NCBI RefSeq assembly: GCF_021869535.1
Contig: NW_026262679.1
Span: forward strand, 82,767,143-82,831,142
DNA: 64,000 nucleotides
DNA from: Mytilus californianus
Taxonomy: Eukaryota > Mollusca > Bivalvia > Mytilida > Mytilidae
Direction of reading: 5' to 3'
Each line of letters begins with the position of its first letter. Positions within the stretch are counted from its first letter, which is position 1. The notes under the pieces were generated by a model, which saw only the letters and a list, made by a program, of their open reading frames with translations, searched no databases and had not been told where the DNA came from. Of this stretch, positions 35,315 through 46,639 are shown piece by piece. A program made the position numbers and the translations under genes.

Positions 35315-35751
35315 AGGCCAAAAAAAAATATATGTCTGTTTAAGGTTACATACTTTAAAAAAATAGGGTAGGTAGGTTGGTATTTCCATTTTATTTTTTG
35401 TGACATGTTTTTGAGTCATGCCGTTTCGACTTGTCGTGATGTGAGTTGATCATGGGCAGAGTTTACCCGTATTTTTGATGATTGGATTATTTCCCTTGGA
35501 AAAAAATGGCGGCAAAATGTTTATTTCATCACACGAGTTGCGAATTTCCTTAAAACAGCTGTCATATTCGCGATTGTGAACATTGGGATGTATCAGGCAA
35601 TTGATTTATATCATTTGCAACACTAAGTTCACTTTTGACACGAGTTCAGTTTATTTTTCACTTTACGACGGAAATAAAATGACTTAGGGTCAGCACTCAA
35701 AAATAGGGTCCGTCGTGTAACCGTAAACAGACATATATTTTTGTTTGGCCT
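35315..35751. mobile_element. 437-bp TIR element inserted in the second mussel repeat
   Basis: AGGCCAAAAAAAAATATATG, TCTGTTTAAGGTTAC and AAATAGGGT on the left pair with ACCCTATTT-like, GTAACCGTAAACAGACATAT and TTGTTTGGCCT on the right. Right of it the host repeat resumes at CAAAGAGACAACACGACC. No transposase. Confidence 0.65.
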
Positions 35752-36694
35752 CAAAGAGACAACACGACCAAAGAGCAGATAATTAATATTACAAAAATAG
35801 ATTTACATGAAGATAATGAAAAGGTAAGGGTAAATAATGCACAGGAAAACAATCAGAAGGGTTAAGAACCCATGGGTTTCATAGATAATTGGGTTTTCCT
35901 TAGTATGAATTGTGGTTTTGAACGTTGCAATAGTCAATTGCATAGGGTTTTCAATTGTTTTCATTGCATGCTCACACAAATATGCATCCTATCTAGATAT
36001 GGAGTTCTGTAATATAAACTAACCAATATTTTTTGGGAGCAGGCCCCTTTATATCGAAAGAATGAGATACATGTATTCAAATGCTCCTTCAGCTGCATTA
36101 TAGTACACGCATATACCATGTATCATTGACTTCCCTTAAGTGTTCTCTGTTAAAATAACCTACAGGTAAACAAACAGTAATGTGGACTTATATCATAGGT
36201 GGAGGAAGCCAGAGGGTTGGAAAACTGACAATCATAGTCAATAAAGATTATATTTGAGTCAAAATTTGTAATCATAATCTTTAACAAATTGTTAACATCA
36301 TTGGCTATGCAAAAAACAGCATACATTTTTTGAACCTTAGTTAAGCTTTGGAGACTTTGTTGCAGCATGTGCAAGACCAGAGAAATAGACAACTTTTAAG
36401 TTAATTGCATTTCCCTCAAAAACTTTGGTTTAAGTGAACATCATTCTTGCGTTTAAGGGCGTCGTCTTTTTTGTTCCTATGTTGAGCGATTGGTTGAAAA
36501 AAAAAATAATGCTTTATTGGACAAATCTTTTTTGCAAATTTAATTATTATAATTGCCAATCATCACATCAGTCATTAAAGAAGTGTTATTGTAAGCACCT
36601 TTTGGAACAAACATTATTATTTCTTGTTCATCATGACGATTACGAAGACACTTGATGAACTTTAATAGTGCAGGGATACAGGCGGTCCCCTTTA

Positions 36695-36974
36695 GGGAGC
36701 TACCATTTGATTTTTATGGGGGGGCTAGGATGAAATTTGAAAAAATAGGCAGGACAGGAGTTTTGAGTAAAAAAAAAGGCAGGATGAGATTATTTGCCAA
36801 AAAAAAAGGCAGGATGACAATTTATGTAAAAAAAAAAGTCAGGATAAACTAAAAAAAAAAGGCAGGACCGAATAGAGGGAAAAATAAAAAGGCAGGACCG
36901 AATAGAGGGAAAAATAAAAAGGCAGGACAAAATTTTTCATCCTAGCCCCCCATAAAAATCAAATGGTAGCTCCC
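36695..36974. mobile_element. 280-bp TIR MITE, TTA duplication, ACCATTT family (copy 2)
   Basis: Left GGGAGCTACCATTTGATTTT and TATGGGGGGGCTAGGATGAA; right is the exact complement ending AAATGGTAGCTCCC. TTA lies on both sides (36692-36694 and 36975-36977). The interior is a minisatellite of AAAAAAAGGCAGGATGA-like units, which gives the lysine-rich ORF across it. Confidence 0.85.
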
Positions 36975-36999
36975 TTATCTAGTAAATGACATCTTGAAG

Positions 37000-37860
37000 G
37001 CGTGTATAATTGACGAACTTTTCCAGCAAACATATGTTAACTCTATAGTGGTCTATTGGGAAAGGGTTCCTCACCTACAATTGCAGCTGTCAGTGTTTAA
37101 GTGTAATGGTGACTGTCAAAAAAATAAGTCCATTTATTAGTGATTAGTTTTACAAAGTATTGAACATGTTTGTTGAAATAACACACCTGCTTGCTAATTG
37201 TTTGCCATTACTGGACATCACAAAGGTTCCTGTAAAATTTCAACGTTATAATACAAAATATCTGATGCTACAATGGAAAAGATATTGTTGTATGACGTCA
37301 ATAGTTCAAGCGGGGCAGATTCTCAGGTCAACCAAGACAGATTTCCAAAGAGCAATAAAGTGTATATTTTTAATATGTTCTTCATTCAGATTATACCTAT
37401 ATTACATTAATAATATATGGATGATGATGTTGTATTGTCTATTGAATAAGTTTCTTGGACATATTAGTTCAAGACAAAAATCTGGTTAGACAAATTGGTG
37501 GAAATCCAGTATTTGTTGCAAAATCTGTAGACAATAATCCAAAATTTGGATTGATATGAAAATGTCTGACACATGTTCATTTCGACAATTGTTTACAAAT
37601 AATAATGTTACCAAATATGAAGGTAATTAATACTATTCTTCCATTCCCAAGAACTGGAAAAAGATAAGATCGGTTAATTGATAGCAATGGTTGCATGTTG
37701 AATGTGTGTAAGATCCAGGGACAAATATTTGAAGTATGATCAATTCAGATAGAATGAAGAAAATTACTAAACATCCAGTGACATATATTTTTCATTAATT
37801 TCGACACGATAAAAACAGGTATCCAACCAAAATAACAGTAGGAAAATTTATAGTCATTTT
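37000..37860. other. No gene seen
   Basis: The ORF at 37160-37489 (109 codons) has no recognisable motif and no supporting context. A weak third copy of the repeat at 37878 is visible near 37770-37830. Confidence 0.35.
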
Positions 37861-37877
37861 TATTACATTTTGTTTTA

Positions 37878-38346
37878 ATTATTCTTTCATAAAGTGGAGG
37901 AAATTAAACGACTAAAATTCCAGTGACAATTTTTTGGGAATATTTATATTGTCACGATAAAAATAGGTATCCACCAAATTATCAATATCGCCTCATCGTT
38001 TACAGACCACGTTATTCCTTTTTGTAGCTCTCCTTGAGCATTCATTTGTTTCAAGTACAATGTATAGGGAACCATTTTTAATTTAGGGTTAGGTTTACAA
38101 GTTTGGCTTGTGTTAGGGTAAGCCCCCTCACTCTTAACATAATGTTTTATTCTTTTATTAAGTGGAGGAAATTTAACGACTAAAATGCCAGTGACATTTT
38201 TTTTGGGAATATTCATATCGTCACGATAAAAATAAGTATCCACCAAATTATCAATATCGCCTCATCGTTTACAGACCACGTTATTCCTTTTTGTAGCTCT
38301 TCATGAGCATTCATTTGTTTCAAGTACAATGTATAGGGAACCATTT
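37878..38346. repeat. Tandem duplication, period about 280 bp
   Basis: 37878-38076 and 38158-38346 share AAGTGGAGGAAAT(T)AAACG, TGTCACGATAAAAATAGG, TATCAATATCGCCTCATCG, TTTGTAGCTCT and CAAGTACAATGTATAGGG, with about 95% identity by eye. The spacer block (TTAGGGTTAGGTTTACAAGT to AGCCCCCTCACTC) recurs at 39028-39086, so the duplicated sequence is itself part of a dispersed repeat. Confidence 0.8.
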
Positions 38347-38354
38347 TTGGAAAG

Positions 38355-38515
38355 TTTGCTATAGCTTGTCAGTTTTCCTATCGAAGGTCGTAGGTTTTCT
38401 CCAGGCACTCCGGCTTCCTCCGTCAATAAAAACTGGATACCACGAAATAGCCCAAAAGCGGTGCTTAAAAGTGGCGTTAAAACACAAAAAAAAAAATAAA
38501 ATAAAATAAAAGATG
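38355..38515 (+). mobile_element. SINE-like element with A-rich tail
   Basis: GAAGGTCGTAGGTTTTCTCC (box-B-like), GGCACTCCGGCTTCCTCCG, TAAAAACTGGATACCACGAA, AAGCGGTGCTTAAAAGTGGC and GTTAAAACAC, then a tail of A with AAAAT repeats. A conserved 3' domain plus poly-A tail fits a SINE; the tRNA-like head is only partly convincing. Confidence 0.5.
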
Positions 38516-38790
38516 TGGTATTTTCGCAAATAAACCAGCTATCCAAAAAAGTTCAAAGGAGGAAGACATATAAACAATTATAGGTCACCATACGGTCGTC
38601 AACAATGAGAAAAACTCGTACCATATAGTAAGTTATAAAAGGCCCTGATATGAAACATGTGGAACAATTCAAACAAGAAAACTAACGGCTTAATTAGAAA
38701 AAAAAAATTACTAAAAACAAATATGAAGGACCTAAATCATTAAAAAATACTAAAATCACAGTCCCTTGACATGAGATGGGCACATAAAGA
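38515..38790 (+). mobile_element. Ubiquitous mussel repeat, diverged
   Basis: Starts AGATGTGGTATTTTCGC, includes TATAGGTCACCATACGGTCG, CAACAATGAGAAAAACTCGT and AAACTAACGGC. It follows directly after the A-rich tail of the SINE-like element. Confidence 0.65.
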
Positions 38791-39623
38791 AATTAACAGA
38801 GCTTTCTGTATATTTGATTACTAGTATTTTAAATCTACAGTTTAAGGTTGCAATAGAAAATATCAAAAATTTTACATGACAACCATATGGAAAAAAAAGT
38901 GTTTTTTGATAATTGCTGAAGAGACAATGGTTTAGTGAAAAACATCAAAGCTGTGATTAGATACATATTTGAAATAATACACATCTACAGTTGCAAACTT
39001 TCAACAGGTGCTATCCAGCACTTTGATTAATTTAGGGTTAGGTTTACAAGTTTGGCTTGTGTTAGGATAAGCCCCCTCACTCCCCCCCCCCCCCCTTTCT
39101 CGATTTGTTTTTGATATATTAGGACATTTTATGGTCATTGATTTCATAGTTTAATCGGCCAAGGAGGCGGAGCTAGACAGTGAAATAACAACTTTTGAGA
39201 TGGAAGTTAGAGCACTGGTCTAAGCTCCTCCCATTCTTTGCTTTTCCTATGACAAGCGACACACGGCGAGACTGGAGAGTGCAATAACTAAAAAAATCAT
39301 TCAAATAACGCACTCCTCTAAAAATAACCGAAGTTTACTCACTCGAAGATCAAAGGAAAAATGACCATTCATGTTACAAGAAAAGGATAATGTGATAAAA
39401 TCTATGAGAGCATCTAAACAACACGAGCACTCAATTAAATAAGCACCTGTGCGTAGAATCCTCCACGATACGCTATCATTCTTGTGTATTTTGAAATGGA
39501 AACAGTTGATTAATAAATATAACCAGAGACATTTAGCACATTACTTAGTATATTATATGTCCTTGATATGACCATATAAGTGTTCTTAACGTGCAGAGAG
39601 CGTGGCATTCTCTCTACCAGGGC

Positions 39624-41090
39624 CGTAACTACATTGAGGCAAATGAGGCAAATGCCTCATGTTGGAAATTTAAACAAAAATTAAAAAGTTGAAAAAAAAG
39701 CTTGTCTTTATATTAAAATGGTTTCACGGCGAGTGACTTTCAAGAAGCAAGCTCTGTTCACCCTCTGACGTCGCCCCTGTTTTTTCGGGATCCATGTTTC
39801 TCATTTATTTTTAGTTTTCAGTGTTGATTGTCTATAATTTGTTGTTATGTGTCCGTCTTATCTGTTTACGGGTTTGTCTTTTGTTCATTGATTGCCCTTC
39901 TTCATGACTATTGTCTTAGCGTTGAATTTCATTTGTAAATTAGTAATTTTGTTTTAAACTTGAGTGTTATTGTATTTAAGGACCTTTCGTCTAATTTTAA
40001 AAACTACTTTAAATTTTAAAAATATGTATCGGTTAGTCTATGAAACATTGATAATGAAAAATAAAAAATATCGAAATAGCATAGTTGAAGTGGTCGGTAA
40101 TGACCAATCTAATTAAAATATAGAACTCGGATTTCGTTATACTGCATACGTATGCAGAATAACGAAATCCGAGTTCTATATTTTAATTAGATTGGGTAAT
40201 GACGGGTGAAATGTTTTGATTTGGCAATGTTAGATGTCCACCGATGTCCAGATATTGTTCGAGAAAATGTTTTGAGAAGATACAAAGCTACCGGACATAG
40301 AAAAATTGGTCGTTTTTTTCATGGAAAATTATACTTTATATTAACGAATACAAAACTGGCTCTCTTTTCTATTAAACTAAAAAGATGACATGGGTTAAAT
40401 TAAAGTGAGAGAACCAATCTCCCGGAATCAAATCATTTAAAAAGAAAAATAATGTATTGCCATATGACCTTTTACATTGAAGGGCGTAAACTTGCATTAA
40501 GCCGTGTTCAGGCCCTTTAATAGAAAATAAAGGAATGGAGTAAATGTGCATGGAAAAAAATACGAATTATCAATGAACAGGGCTTTTATTCCTGTTCTTC
40601 ATCTTGACAGTCGCTGGAGGGTCTTCAACAATGAACGAAGCATTCATACCTTACAACAATGTCAAGACGGCCCATAGCGTCGACTTAAGCGGTACTTAAA
40701 GTAGCTGTGAATAAATTACAAAGTCATAAAAAAATTACACCAAAGTCTAAACACAATACAAGACCAGAACAGGCAGATCCGACATTAATCGCCCGGTATA
40801 CATATTAAAACAGCACAAAAATGTAACAATGAGGTCTTTTAAGAACAGTTTTCCTGAGTCTACCCTGAGTGTACCCTTTCTATCCCAGTTAGGAACTACA
40901 TCAAGTTGTAATTGAAATGTGTTATAAAAACTGAATTCACATAGTTATATCAATGATAATCAGCCCCTTCTTAGCTTAATTTGAAAAGAACATAATTGAC
41001 AGGTATAATACGTTTTTCCTACAAGCAGAAACTCAATAACAAAACAAAAAAACAGCAGCCACACACTCAACTATGTGAATTACGATTTTT
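39624..41090. repeat. Dispersed repeat (copy 1), split by an ~870-bp insertion
   Basis: 39624-40010 matches 48350-48715 (GAGGCAAATG...CCTCA, CAAGAAGCAAG, TGTTCACCCTCTG, TTTTCAGTGTT, TTTGTCTTTTGTTCATTG). 40885-41090 matches 48718-48930 (AGTTAGGAACTACATCAAGT and following). In the second copy these two parts are contiguous, so 40015-40885 was inserted here or lost there. The insert holds the perfect palindrome and another dispersed repeat (about 40500-40860). Confidence 0.7.
40105..40194. mobile_element. 90-bp near-perfect palindrome with 9-bp target duplication
   Basis: Arms CAATCTAATTAAAATATAGA and ACTCGGATTTCGTTAT and their complements meet at a palindromic centre CTGCATACGTATGCAG. The only mismatch I find is one A opposite A. 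GGTAATGAC flanks both sides (40096-40104 and 40195-40203). A 9-bp duplication is usual for Mutator-like elements, but the element has no coding sequence, so the class is a guess. Confidence 0.9.
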
Positions 41091-41289
41091 GCTTGATTGA
41101 TTAGAACATTAATAAAAGTTAATTTCTGACAAAATTTTCAACATTGTTCCTATTTAGATTTTTTTTTTGTGTTTGACAAAAAAAAACTGGAAAATAATGA
41201 TGTTTAAATAAAATTAAATGTATTATATGTTTTTAAATTTTAGTTCATTTATATGTTTTGGAGTTTAATGTGACGTCCATTTTCACTGA

Positions 41290-41440
41290 ACTAGTAAACA
41301 ATTTTATTTAGGGGCCAGCTGAGGACCACCTCCGGGTGTGGGATTTTCTCGTTGGTGGCCTTCGTCTGTTGTCTGCTCTTTGGTCGGGTTGTTGTCTCTT
41401 TGACATATTCCCCATTTCCATTCTCAATTTTATAACTTAA
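41290..41440 (-). mobile_element. Second mussel repeat, fragment (reverse)
   Basis: Minus strand: GAATGGAAATGGGGAATATG, CAAAGAGACAACAACCCGACC-like, AGAGCAGACAACAGACGAAGG, then CACCCGGAGGTGGTCC and CAGCTGGCCCCTAAA. Corresponds to the first part of 27873-28300. Confidence 0.75.
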
Positions 41441-41871
41441 CAAAAACAAAATAAATGCAAATTTCAATAGGAACAATGCTAAAAAAAAAATGGTCAGAAA
41501 TCAACTTTTTATGATTGAATAGAATTTGAACAAAAATCAATTGTCACCAGAAATCAATTTGGAGTAGAATGTCATACCTACAAATCAGATTTCATTGAAA
41601 TCCTAGCACAAAAAGATGATTCTCAAAATTTGAGATCTTTTAACAAAAAAACAAAGCTTTTATGAAATGAATGGTCTAATTTTCACCCATGAAAGACTGT
41701 TATAAATTGATAGTATATGATATAAGGGAACTTAAAAAGTAAAAAAAAGTTATAATTTTGTCTCCTTGTTTGTTTTTTTTTTAGATATATGCCATTAAAA
41801 ATTTGCAAGGAAGTGATTTTCTCTAGATTTTTTTCTTCATTTAACTTGGCACCTTTTTTCTTTCAAAAACC

Positions 41872-42022
41872 AAGAAAAATAACAAGGATTATATAAGAAT
41901 GGCTTTTGAAACTATATGTAATAAAATTATGAAAAGAAAAGTAGGGGTTAGCAGGCAACATTTTTACTGGCATTACATGGATAAAACAAGAGGATTCTGA
42001 ATATCTGACACTGAAGTCAATA
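41872..42022. repeat. Dispersed repeat paired with 6119-6275
   Basis: Same block order as described for 6119-6275, in the same orientation. The 65-codon minus ORF over it has no counterpart in the other copy and is not considered a gene. Confidence 0.55.
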
Positions 42023-42159
42023 ACAAGAGTAGCCAACATCCTTAATGCCCTGAGAAACACTTAAATTTCAATATATACATGTACTAGTGCCTACAGACAA
42101 ATTCATGAAAAGAAGGCAACATCAAAATGACATGAATATACAATATGAGGTCAAAGTCA

Positions 42160-42270
42160 GAAAAATATAAACTTTTTTGTATGAGGCTGAGAAACTGGAG
42201 AAGGGTTTGGTTTTACCGAGCCCTTCCCCAGTTCTGTGCCGAATACAAAAAAGTTTATATTTTTATGACA
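42160..42270. mobile_element. ~110-bp foldback element
   Basis: AAAAATATAAACTTTTTTGT pairs with ACAAAAAAGTTTATATTTTT. Inside, GAGAAACTGGAGAAGGGTTT and TTACCGAGCCCTTCCCCAG also pair. Related in layout to 42478-42622. Confidence 0.7.
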
Positions 42271-42477
42271 TTGACCTAATATTGTTTTTATACTGCAACT
42301 TGAATTAAAACATTGATAGCTATTTAAATAGTTGCACAAATTTCAAACTTATTTTCATCCCTTAATGAACCCCTGATTGTGGAAAAAGTGATCCATATTG
42401 AAATCGACATTGCACAAAATAAAGCTGTGTTACTATAATTAGGAAATAAACACAACTTGTTGCAGTATAAATATACA

Positions 42478-42622
42478 ATATATGTACATTATCGGAAAAT
42501 ACAAAATTTATTTGTATGAGCTTTAGAAACAGGACGAAAAGCGAGGCTCACCGAGCTTTTCTCCTGTTTCGCAGCGAGGACAAATAAATTTTATATTTTC
42601 CGACAATGTACATATATTGTTT
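42478..42622. mobile_element. ~145-bp foldback element, same family as 42160-42270
   Basis: CAATATATGTACATTATCGG, AAAATACAAAATTTATTTGT and GAAACAGGACGAAAAGC pair with GCTTTTCTCCTGTTTCGC, ACAAATAAATTTTATATTTT and CCGACAATGTACATATATTG. The central ACCGAGC loop edge is shared with the neighbour. Confidence 0.8.
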
Positions 42623-42896
42623 TTATCCTAAAATTTACACCCAACACTTGAATCTTTAGTTGTTAAAATCTAAATCATTGTCTCTAATTTTTCAAAGAAA
42701 TCGACATAGTTTAAACGTGGACCGCGAAGAAGACCCCAAAATGAACTGGTATGCAAAAAGAAATATCCACATTACCGCTTGCTCAACATGGAAGAGGAGT
42801 AACAGGAGACTTTATTTATACAAGTACAAAAAAAGCAAAAATTTATTTGTGTACCTGTTATTTGTACAATAGTTGGCTGATTGCAGGATAAATAAA

Positions 42897-42975
42897 AATA
42901 TTGACACAAGAAGGGAGTCGAACCCTTCACTTGATATATAATCAAGTCCTCCAAGCAAGTGTTTGCATAATTTCA
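42897..42975 (-). pseudogene. tRNA-like sequence, degenerate
   Basis: On the minus strand AAGGGTTCGACTCCCTT forms a textbook T arm with 7-nt loop, preceded by an anticodon-arm-like hairpin CTTGA-TTATATA-TCAAG. A box-A-like TTGCTTGGAGG lies upstream, but the D arm is too short and the acceptor stem pairs poorly. Probably a tRNA pseudogene or a tRNA-derived SINE fragment rather than a working gene. Confidence 0.4.
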
Positions 42976-43695
42976 AATCACCTTGATATATTAGCATTAT
43001 TTCTTAATAATTTGTAAGAGCATTTTGATAAAATGTTGTCTGTTTAAAAAGCTTTTAAAAATTCATATAATATATATATATATTAGTTTCTAAGAAATGG
43101 TTGCAGATAATCATGTGTACATGAATGTAAGATAGACCTTTAACATCCTGAAGGAAAAGTAGGTAAATGACAGTCCATAACATACATTTAATTCGTACAA
43201 GTATGTAAAGTAGATCAACCATCAAGATAAGTGATACAAAAAATAAACATATATGTTGTATGATTACCATTGAGAAAACTATCCCCTAAAGACCTAGGGA
43301 CAAGGATGTGTACTTACATACATTTGTATGATGCATGTACAACTACTCAATGCAAAAATAATGCACGCAATGTCAAGCTAAGCATAGTTAGCACATATTC
43401 CAATTTGAAGTTCAAAGTATTTGACATAAATGTACGGACCCAAAAAACCCACACATGTTACAACTCATCACTACCAAGCTGTTCACAAAATATGAAGTCA
43501 TACTCCTCAATGGTACAGTGTGACTAAAATTAAAGTTCATTCAACACATTGAAAATTTTAAAGTATCAGAAAACAGGATGCTTGCAAATTGTCTCAATTA
43601 TTAATATGTATATGCCCAGGTTCAAAATTTCAATTTCATGTATTAAATTATTGGACCACTTAATATCAGTTAAAAACACCCTTGCAAGTTGCATA

Positions 43696-45039
43696 TGGGC
43701 GTTTTTCAATAAAAGTGAATTTAGACCTAAAAATAGAAAATCAACTTGTCTAAAATTTTATTTCAAGAATTATTTTGAATACCTCTATTATAGACCTGTT
43801 TGTAAATAAAAAGTGCAATCTTAAATACTCTTCAAAATGATATTTTTTTTATAATTTATGTACTGTTTCGTGGGGGACATTTGTCCAATACGAAACTGCA
43901 TCTAAACGCTCATCTTATGGCATTTTAATGTCTCCTATTGACATTCCAGTTTGTTTTACTTTATATACTAGAAAGATCTCATTTTTTCTGAATTGGAGAA
44001 CCATTTTTTTATCGATAAAGATTAGACAGTACTTCATATATGAAGGTACAACTCATGTTACGTAGTGGACATTTTGATGAGTTTCGTAGTTGACAAAACC
44101 GTTTCGTAGTGGACAAAAAGTTTTGTAGTTGACATCAACCCTATTCTATGTTGATAAAAACATACTGAAAATTACATGAAATTAACCCTTGTTATTTGTT
44201 TTCAACGAATATAATTGAAAAAAAGTAAAAAACGACTGCATGGTAGTGGTAGTGTCCACTACGAAACGTTTTTCTCTCATACTTGTTTCGTAGTTGACCA
44301 TTACGTAGTGGACATATTCACATGTTTTATTTTTTCCCCACAATCCCTATATTGTAATAGTAACATAAATGATTCTATTCATCAAAGCACATACAAAGCT
44401 GTACACTGATATTTTTTTCATAATTTTAAAACCAGATACAGAAGGAGATTTGACCCGTTTCGTAGTGGACATTAAAAAAAATACGGTATCACTCTGGTCC
44501 ATTTGATGTGCTCAATTTTTTTTCCCAACAATTTAACTGCCGTTATAAAAGCATCACTTCTATTGTAAGACCCTAACGTTTATATATCTTGCAAACATAA
44601 ATTTTATAAAACTGTTAATTAGCAAAATTTAATGACTTCGTTTCGTAGTGGACATTTTGTCAGGAATTTCAGGGACACACCTTCTAAAATTAAAAATCCT
44701 TTGTCAAAAACTATTTATTAAAATATGTTGGCTCTAAACATACTTTTGAATAATTAAAGAACTTATATTAAGTAAAAATAACATTTATTTCTACCTTTTA
44801 TTATAATATTTTAGAGTATGAATGTTGAATAGGAGGTCTAGGGACATGCCATTTTGATTATTTTGAACCATTCAGGAATCAATATCTTATTAATCCCTCT
44901 AACAATAGTATGTTTCTTTGCTTAAAAATGTTATATCTAATTAAATGTACTGACTGCACAAAAAATTACTTGTAAAGATCAAACAAATTTTTAAAAAGTG
45001 GCTGGAACAAGAAATCACGTTTTTATTGAAAAACGCCCA
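43696..45039. mobile_element. 1344-bp TIR element with TA duplication and GTTTCGTAGTGGACA motif cluster
   Basis: Left end TGGGCGTTTTTCAATAAAA and right end TTTTATTGAAAAACGCCCA are exact complements, flanked by TA on both sides (43694-43695 and 45040-45041), as for Tc1/mariner-type insertions. The interior has no transposase ORF. About ten copies of GTTTCGTAGTGGACA or close variants occur in both orientations near 43865, 43883, 44060, 44081, 44101, 44121, 44252, 44285, 44300, 44457 and 44639. Confidence 0.8.
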
Positions 45040-45044
45040 TATAT

Positions 45045-46045
45045 GAAATATTCATGTATGTTGCAACAGAAAATACAAACCATGGAAATAAAAAAATCCT
45101 CCATTTTTTATAATTAAGGATTTTCATAAAATTTATCAGTCAGGGTGTGATCACTCATGCATTTAGAGTCTGTTCAATTGTCACTGTTGTAGTAAAATGT
45201 ATAACTGAGATAGGTTTTTTTTAAACTTATCCATGTGGCATTCAGGTTTCAAGTTTTATTTTTGTTAATTAACATTACATGCCTACAGTTTAAATTAGTA
45301 TATATGGTATGAACAAGCAAGAGTATGGCCACAATATGTAAACGATTCCATGTTCTAATATTTGCTAAAAACTGCTGATTTTTTTTTTAATTTCATTTCC
45401 CCATGTTTTTCTTTAGAGAATCCTAAAATAAATAAAGGAAATAGACATTGTAAAAACAGTCTTTTTTTCATTGAAATGAATGTATTCCTTGAAGTAGATG
45501 GCCATGCAATCGCCAAAGAAACACGACATTTAGAATGAAAAGGAGAGATTTTTCTTTTACTGTTATTTTCAAATTTTATGAGTGAGCAAGCCTGAACAAG
45601 AATGGATGTTTTTTCTTGCAGGGTATTTAGTTACACGTCATATAATGCACTACATTTCCTCTTAATGTTTGTATAGCCAAAGACTATGAGTGCTTGGATT
45701 TCTTTTATATTGTTGAAAAGACCTCTTTTATCTCTTTGGCTTTATCAAATGGGAGATAACTCAAAACATTTTATTTTTTCTCTTTTGGGAATATTAATTA
45801 TTTTATAATTTCCATTATTTACCAGGATAAATAAAACACCAAAACAGATGTGTGCATTCCTTCATTTAGACATTTGTTCAATACTTATTGACATGAGCGT
45901 TGTACAAAGTGTTTATGCATAGTCAAATATCAAAAATAATAGTTATGAATAAACTGTTTTATTTATTTATTGATACTGATATTTGATATTCCATCCAGTA
46001 TTCCAGTTTCACTATTTAAAATAATTTAAAATATTTTCCTAAATC
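45045..46045. other. No gene seen; AT-rich
   Basis: No ORF, splice pair or repeat recognised in about 1 kb. Confidence 0.35.
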
Positions 46046-46047
46046 TA

Positions 46048-46638
46048 TTAAGGTTCATCATAACAAATGGAAAAAAATGGCCGTATTTACACCCCAAAAA
46101 CTACTCAGAGTACAGACTTACCTGTCCAGTTGGAAAAGTTTTAAGGCCTGGCATCCACTAGATATATAAAAGGTAAATGCATTTTGTGTTTCAGAAAGAT
46201 ATAATCTTTTTTTGGATTTTGATTGGCATTTTTTTTCCTTCCTGCAGAAGGTGTAAAAATAAACAAACACCTGAATTGCTTTGATACTGTCCACTCAGTT
46301 AAACCCTTTAACTCACCTATAGTTGTGTAGATATCTATTGTCTGTCTATTGTCTATGTCAATCAAGGACAATCAATACTTTTTACCTGACAGGGAGCATC
46401 TCAAAGTTGTATCCCAACTTAGTTTATTTTTTACACATTCCGCAGGAATGAAAAAAAATGCCCATCAAAATCCAAAAAAGATTTTATCTTTCTGAAACTC
46501 AAAATGCATTTAACTTTTATATATCTAGTGGATGCCAGGCATTAAAACTTTTCCAACTGCACAGGTTAGTCTGTACTCAGAGTAGTTTTTGAGGTGGAAA
46601 TACAGCCATTTTTGTCCATATGTTTTGATGAACCTTAA
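46048..46638. mobile_element. 591-bp foldback element, TTAA ends (copy 2)
   Basis: Same family as 29171-29733. Starts TTAAGGTTCATCATAAC and ends TTTTGATGAACCTTAA. The halves pair through AACTTTTCCAACTG, GGATGCCAGGCATTAAAAC, CATTTTGTGTTTCAGAAAG-like and TCCTGCAG blocks. A third, partial copy lies at about 56390-56560 (TGATACGGTTCACTCAATTA). TTAA is its own complement, so it may be either part of the TIR or the target duplication. Confidence 0.75.
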
Positions 46639-46639
46639 A

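Noticed and set aside
36652..36852. Lysine/glycine-rich 66-codon ORF
   Set aside because: Made of the GGCAGGATGA minisatellite inside a 280-bp MITE.
37160..37489. 109-codon plus-strand ORF
   Set aside because: No motif, no splice context, and no better composition than the surrounding AT-rich sequence.
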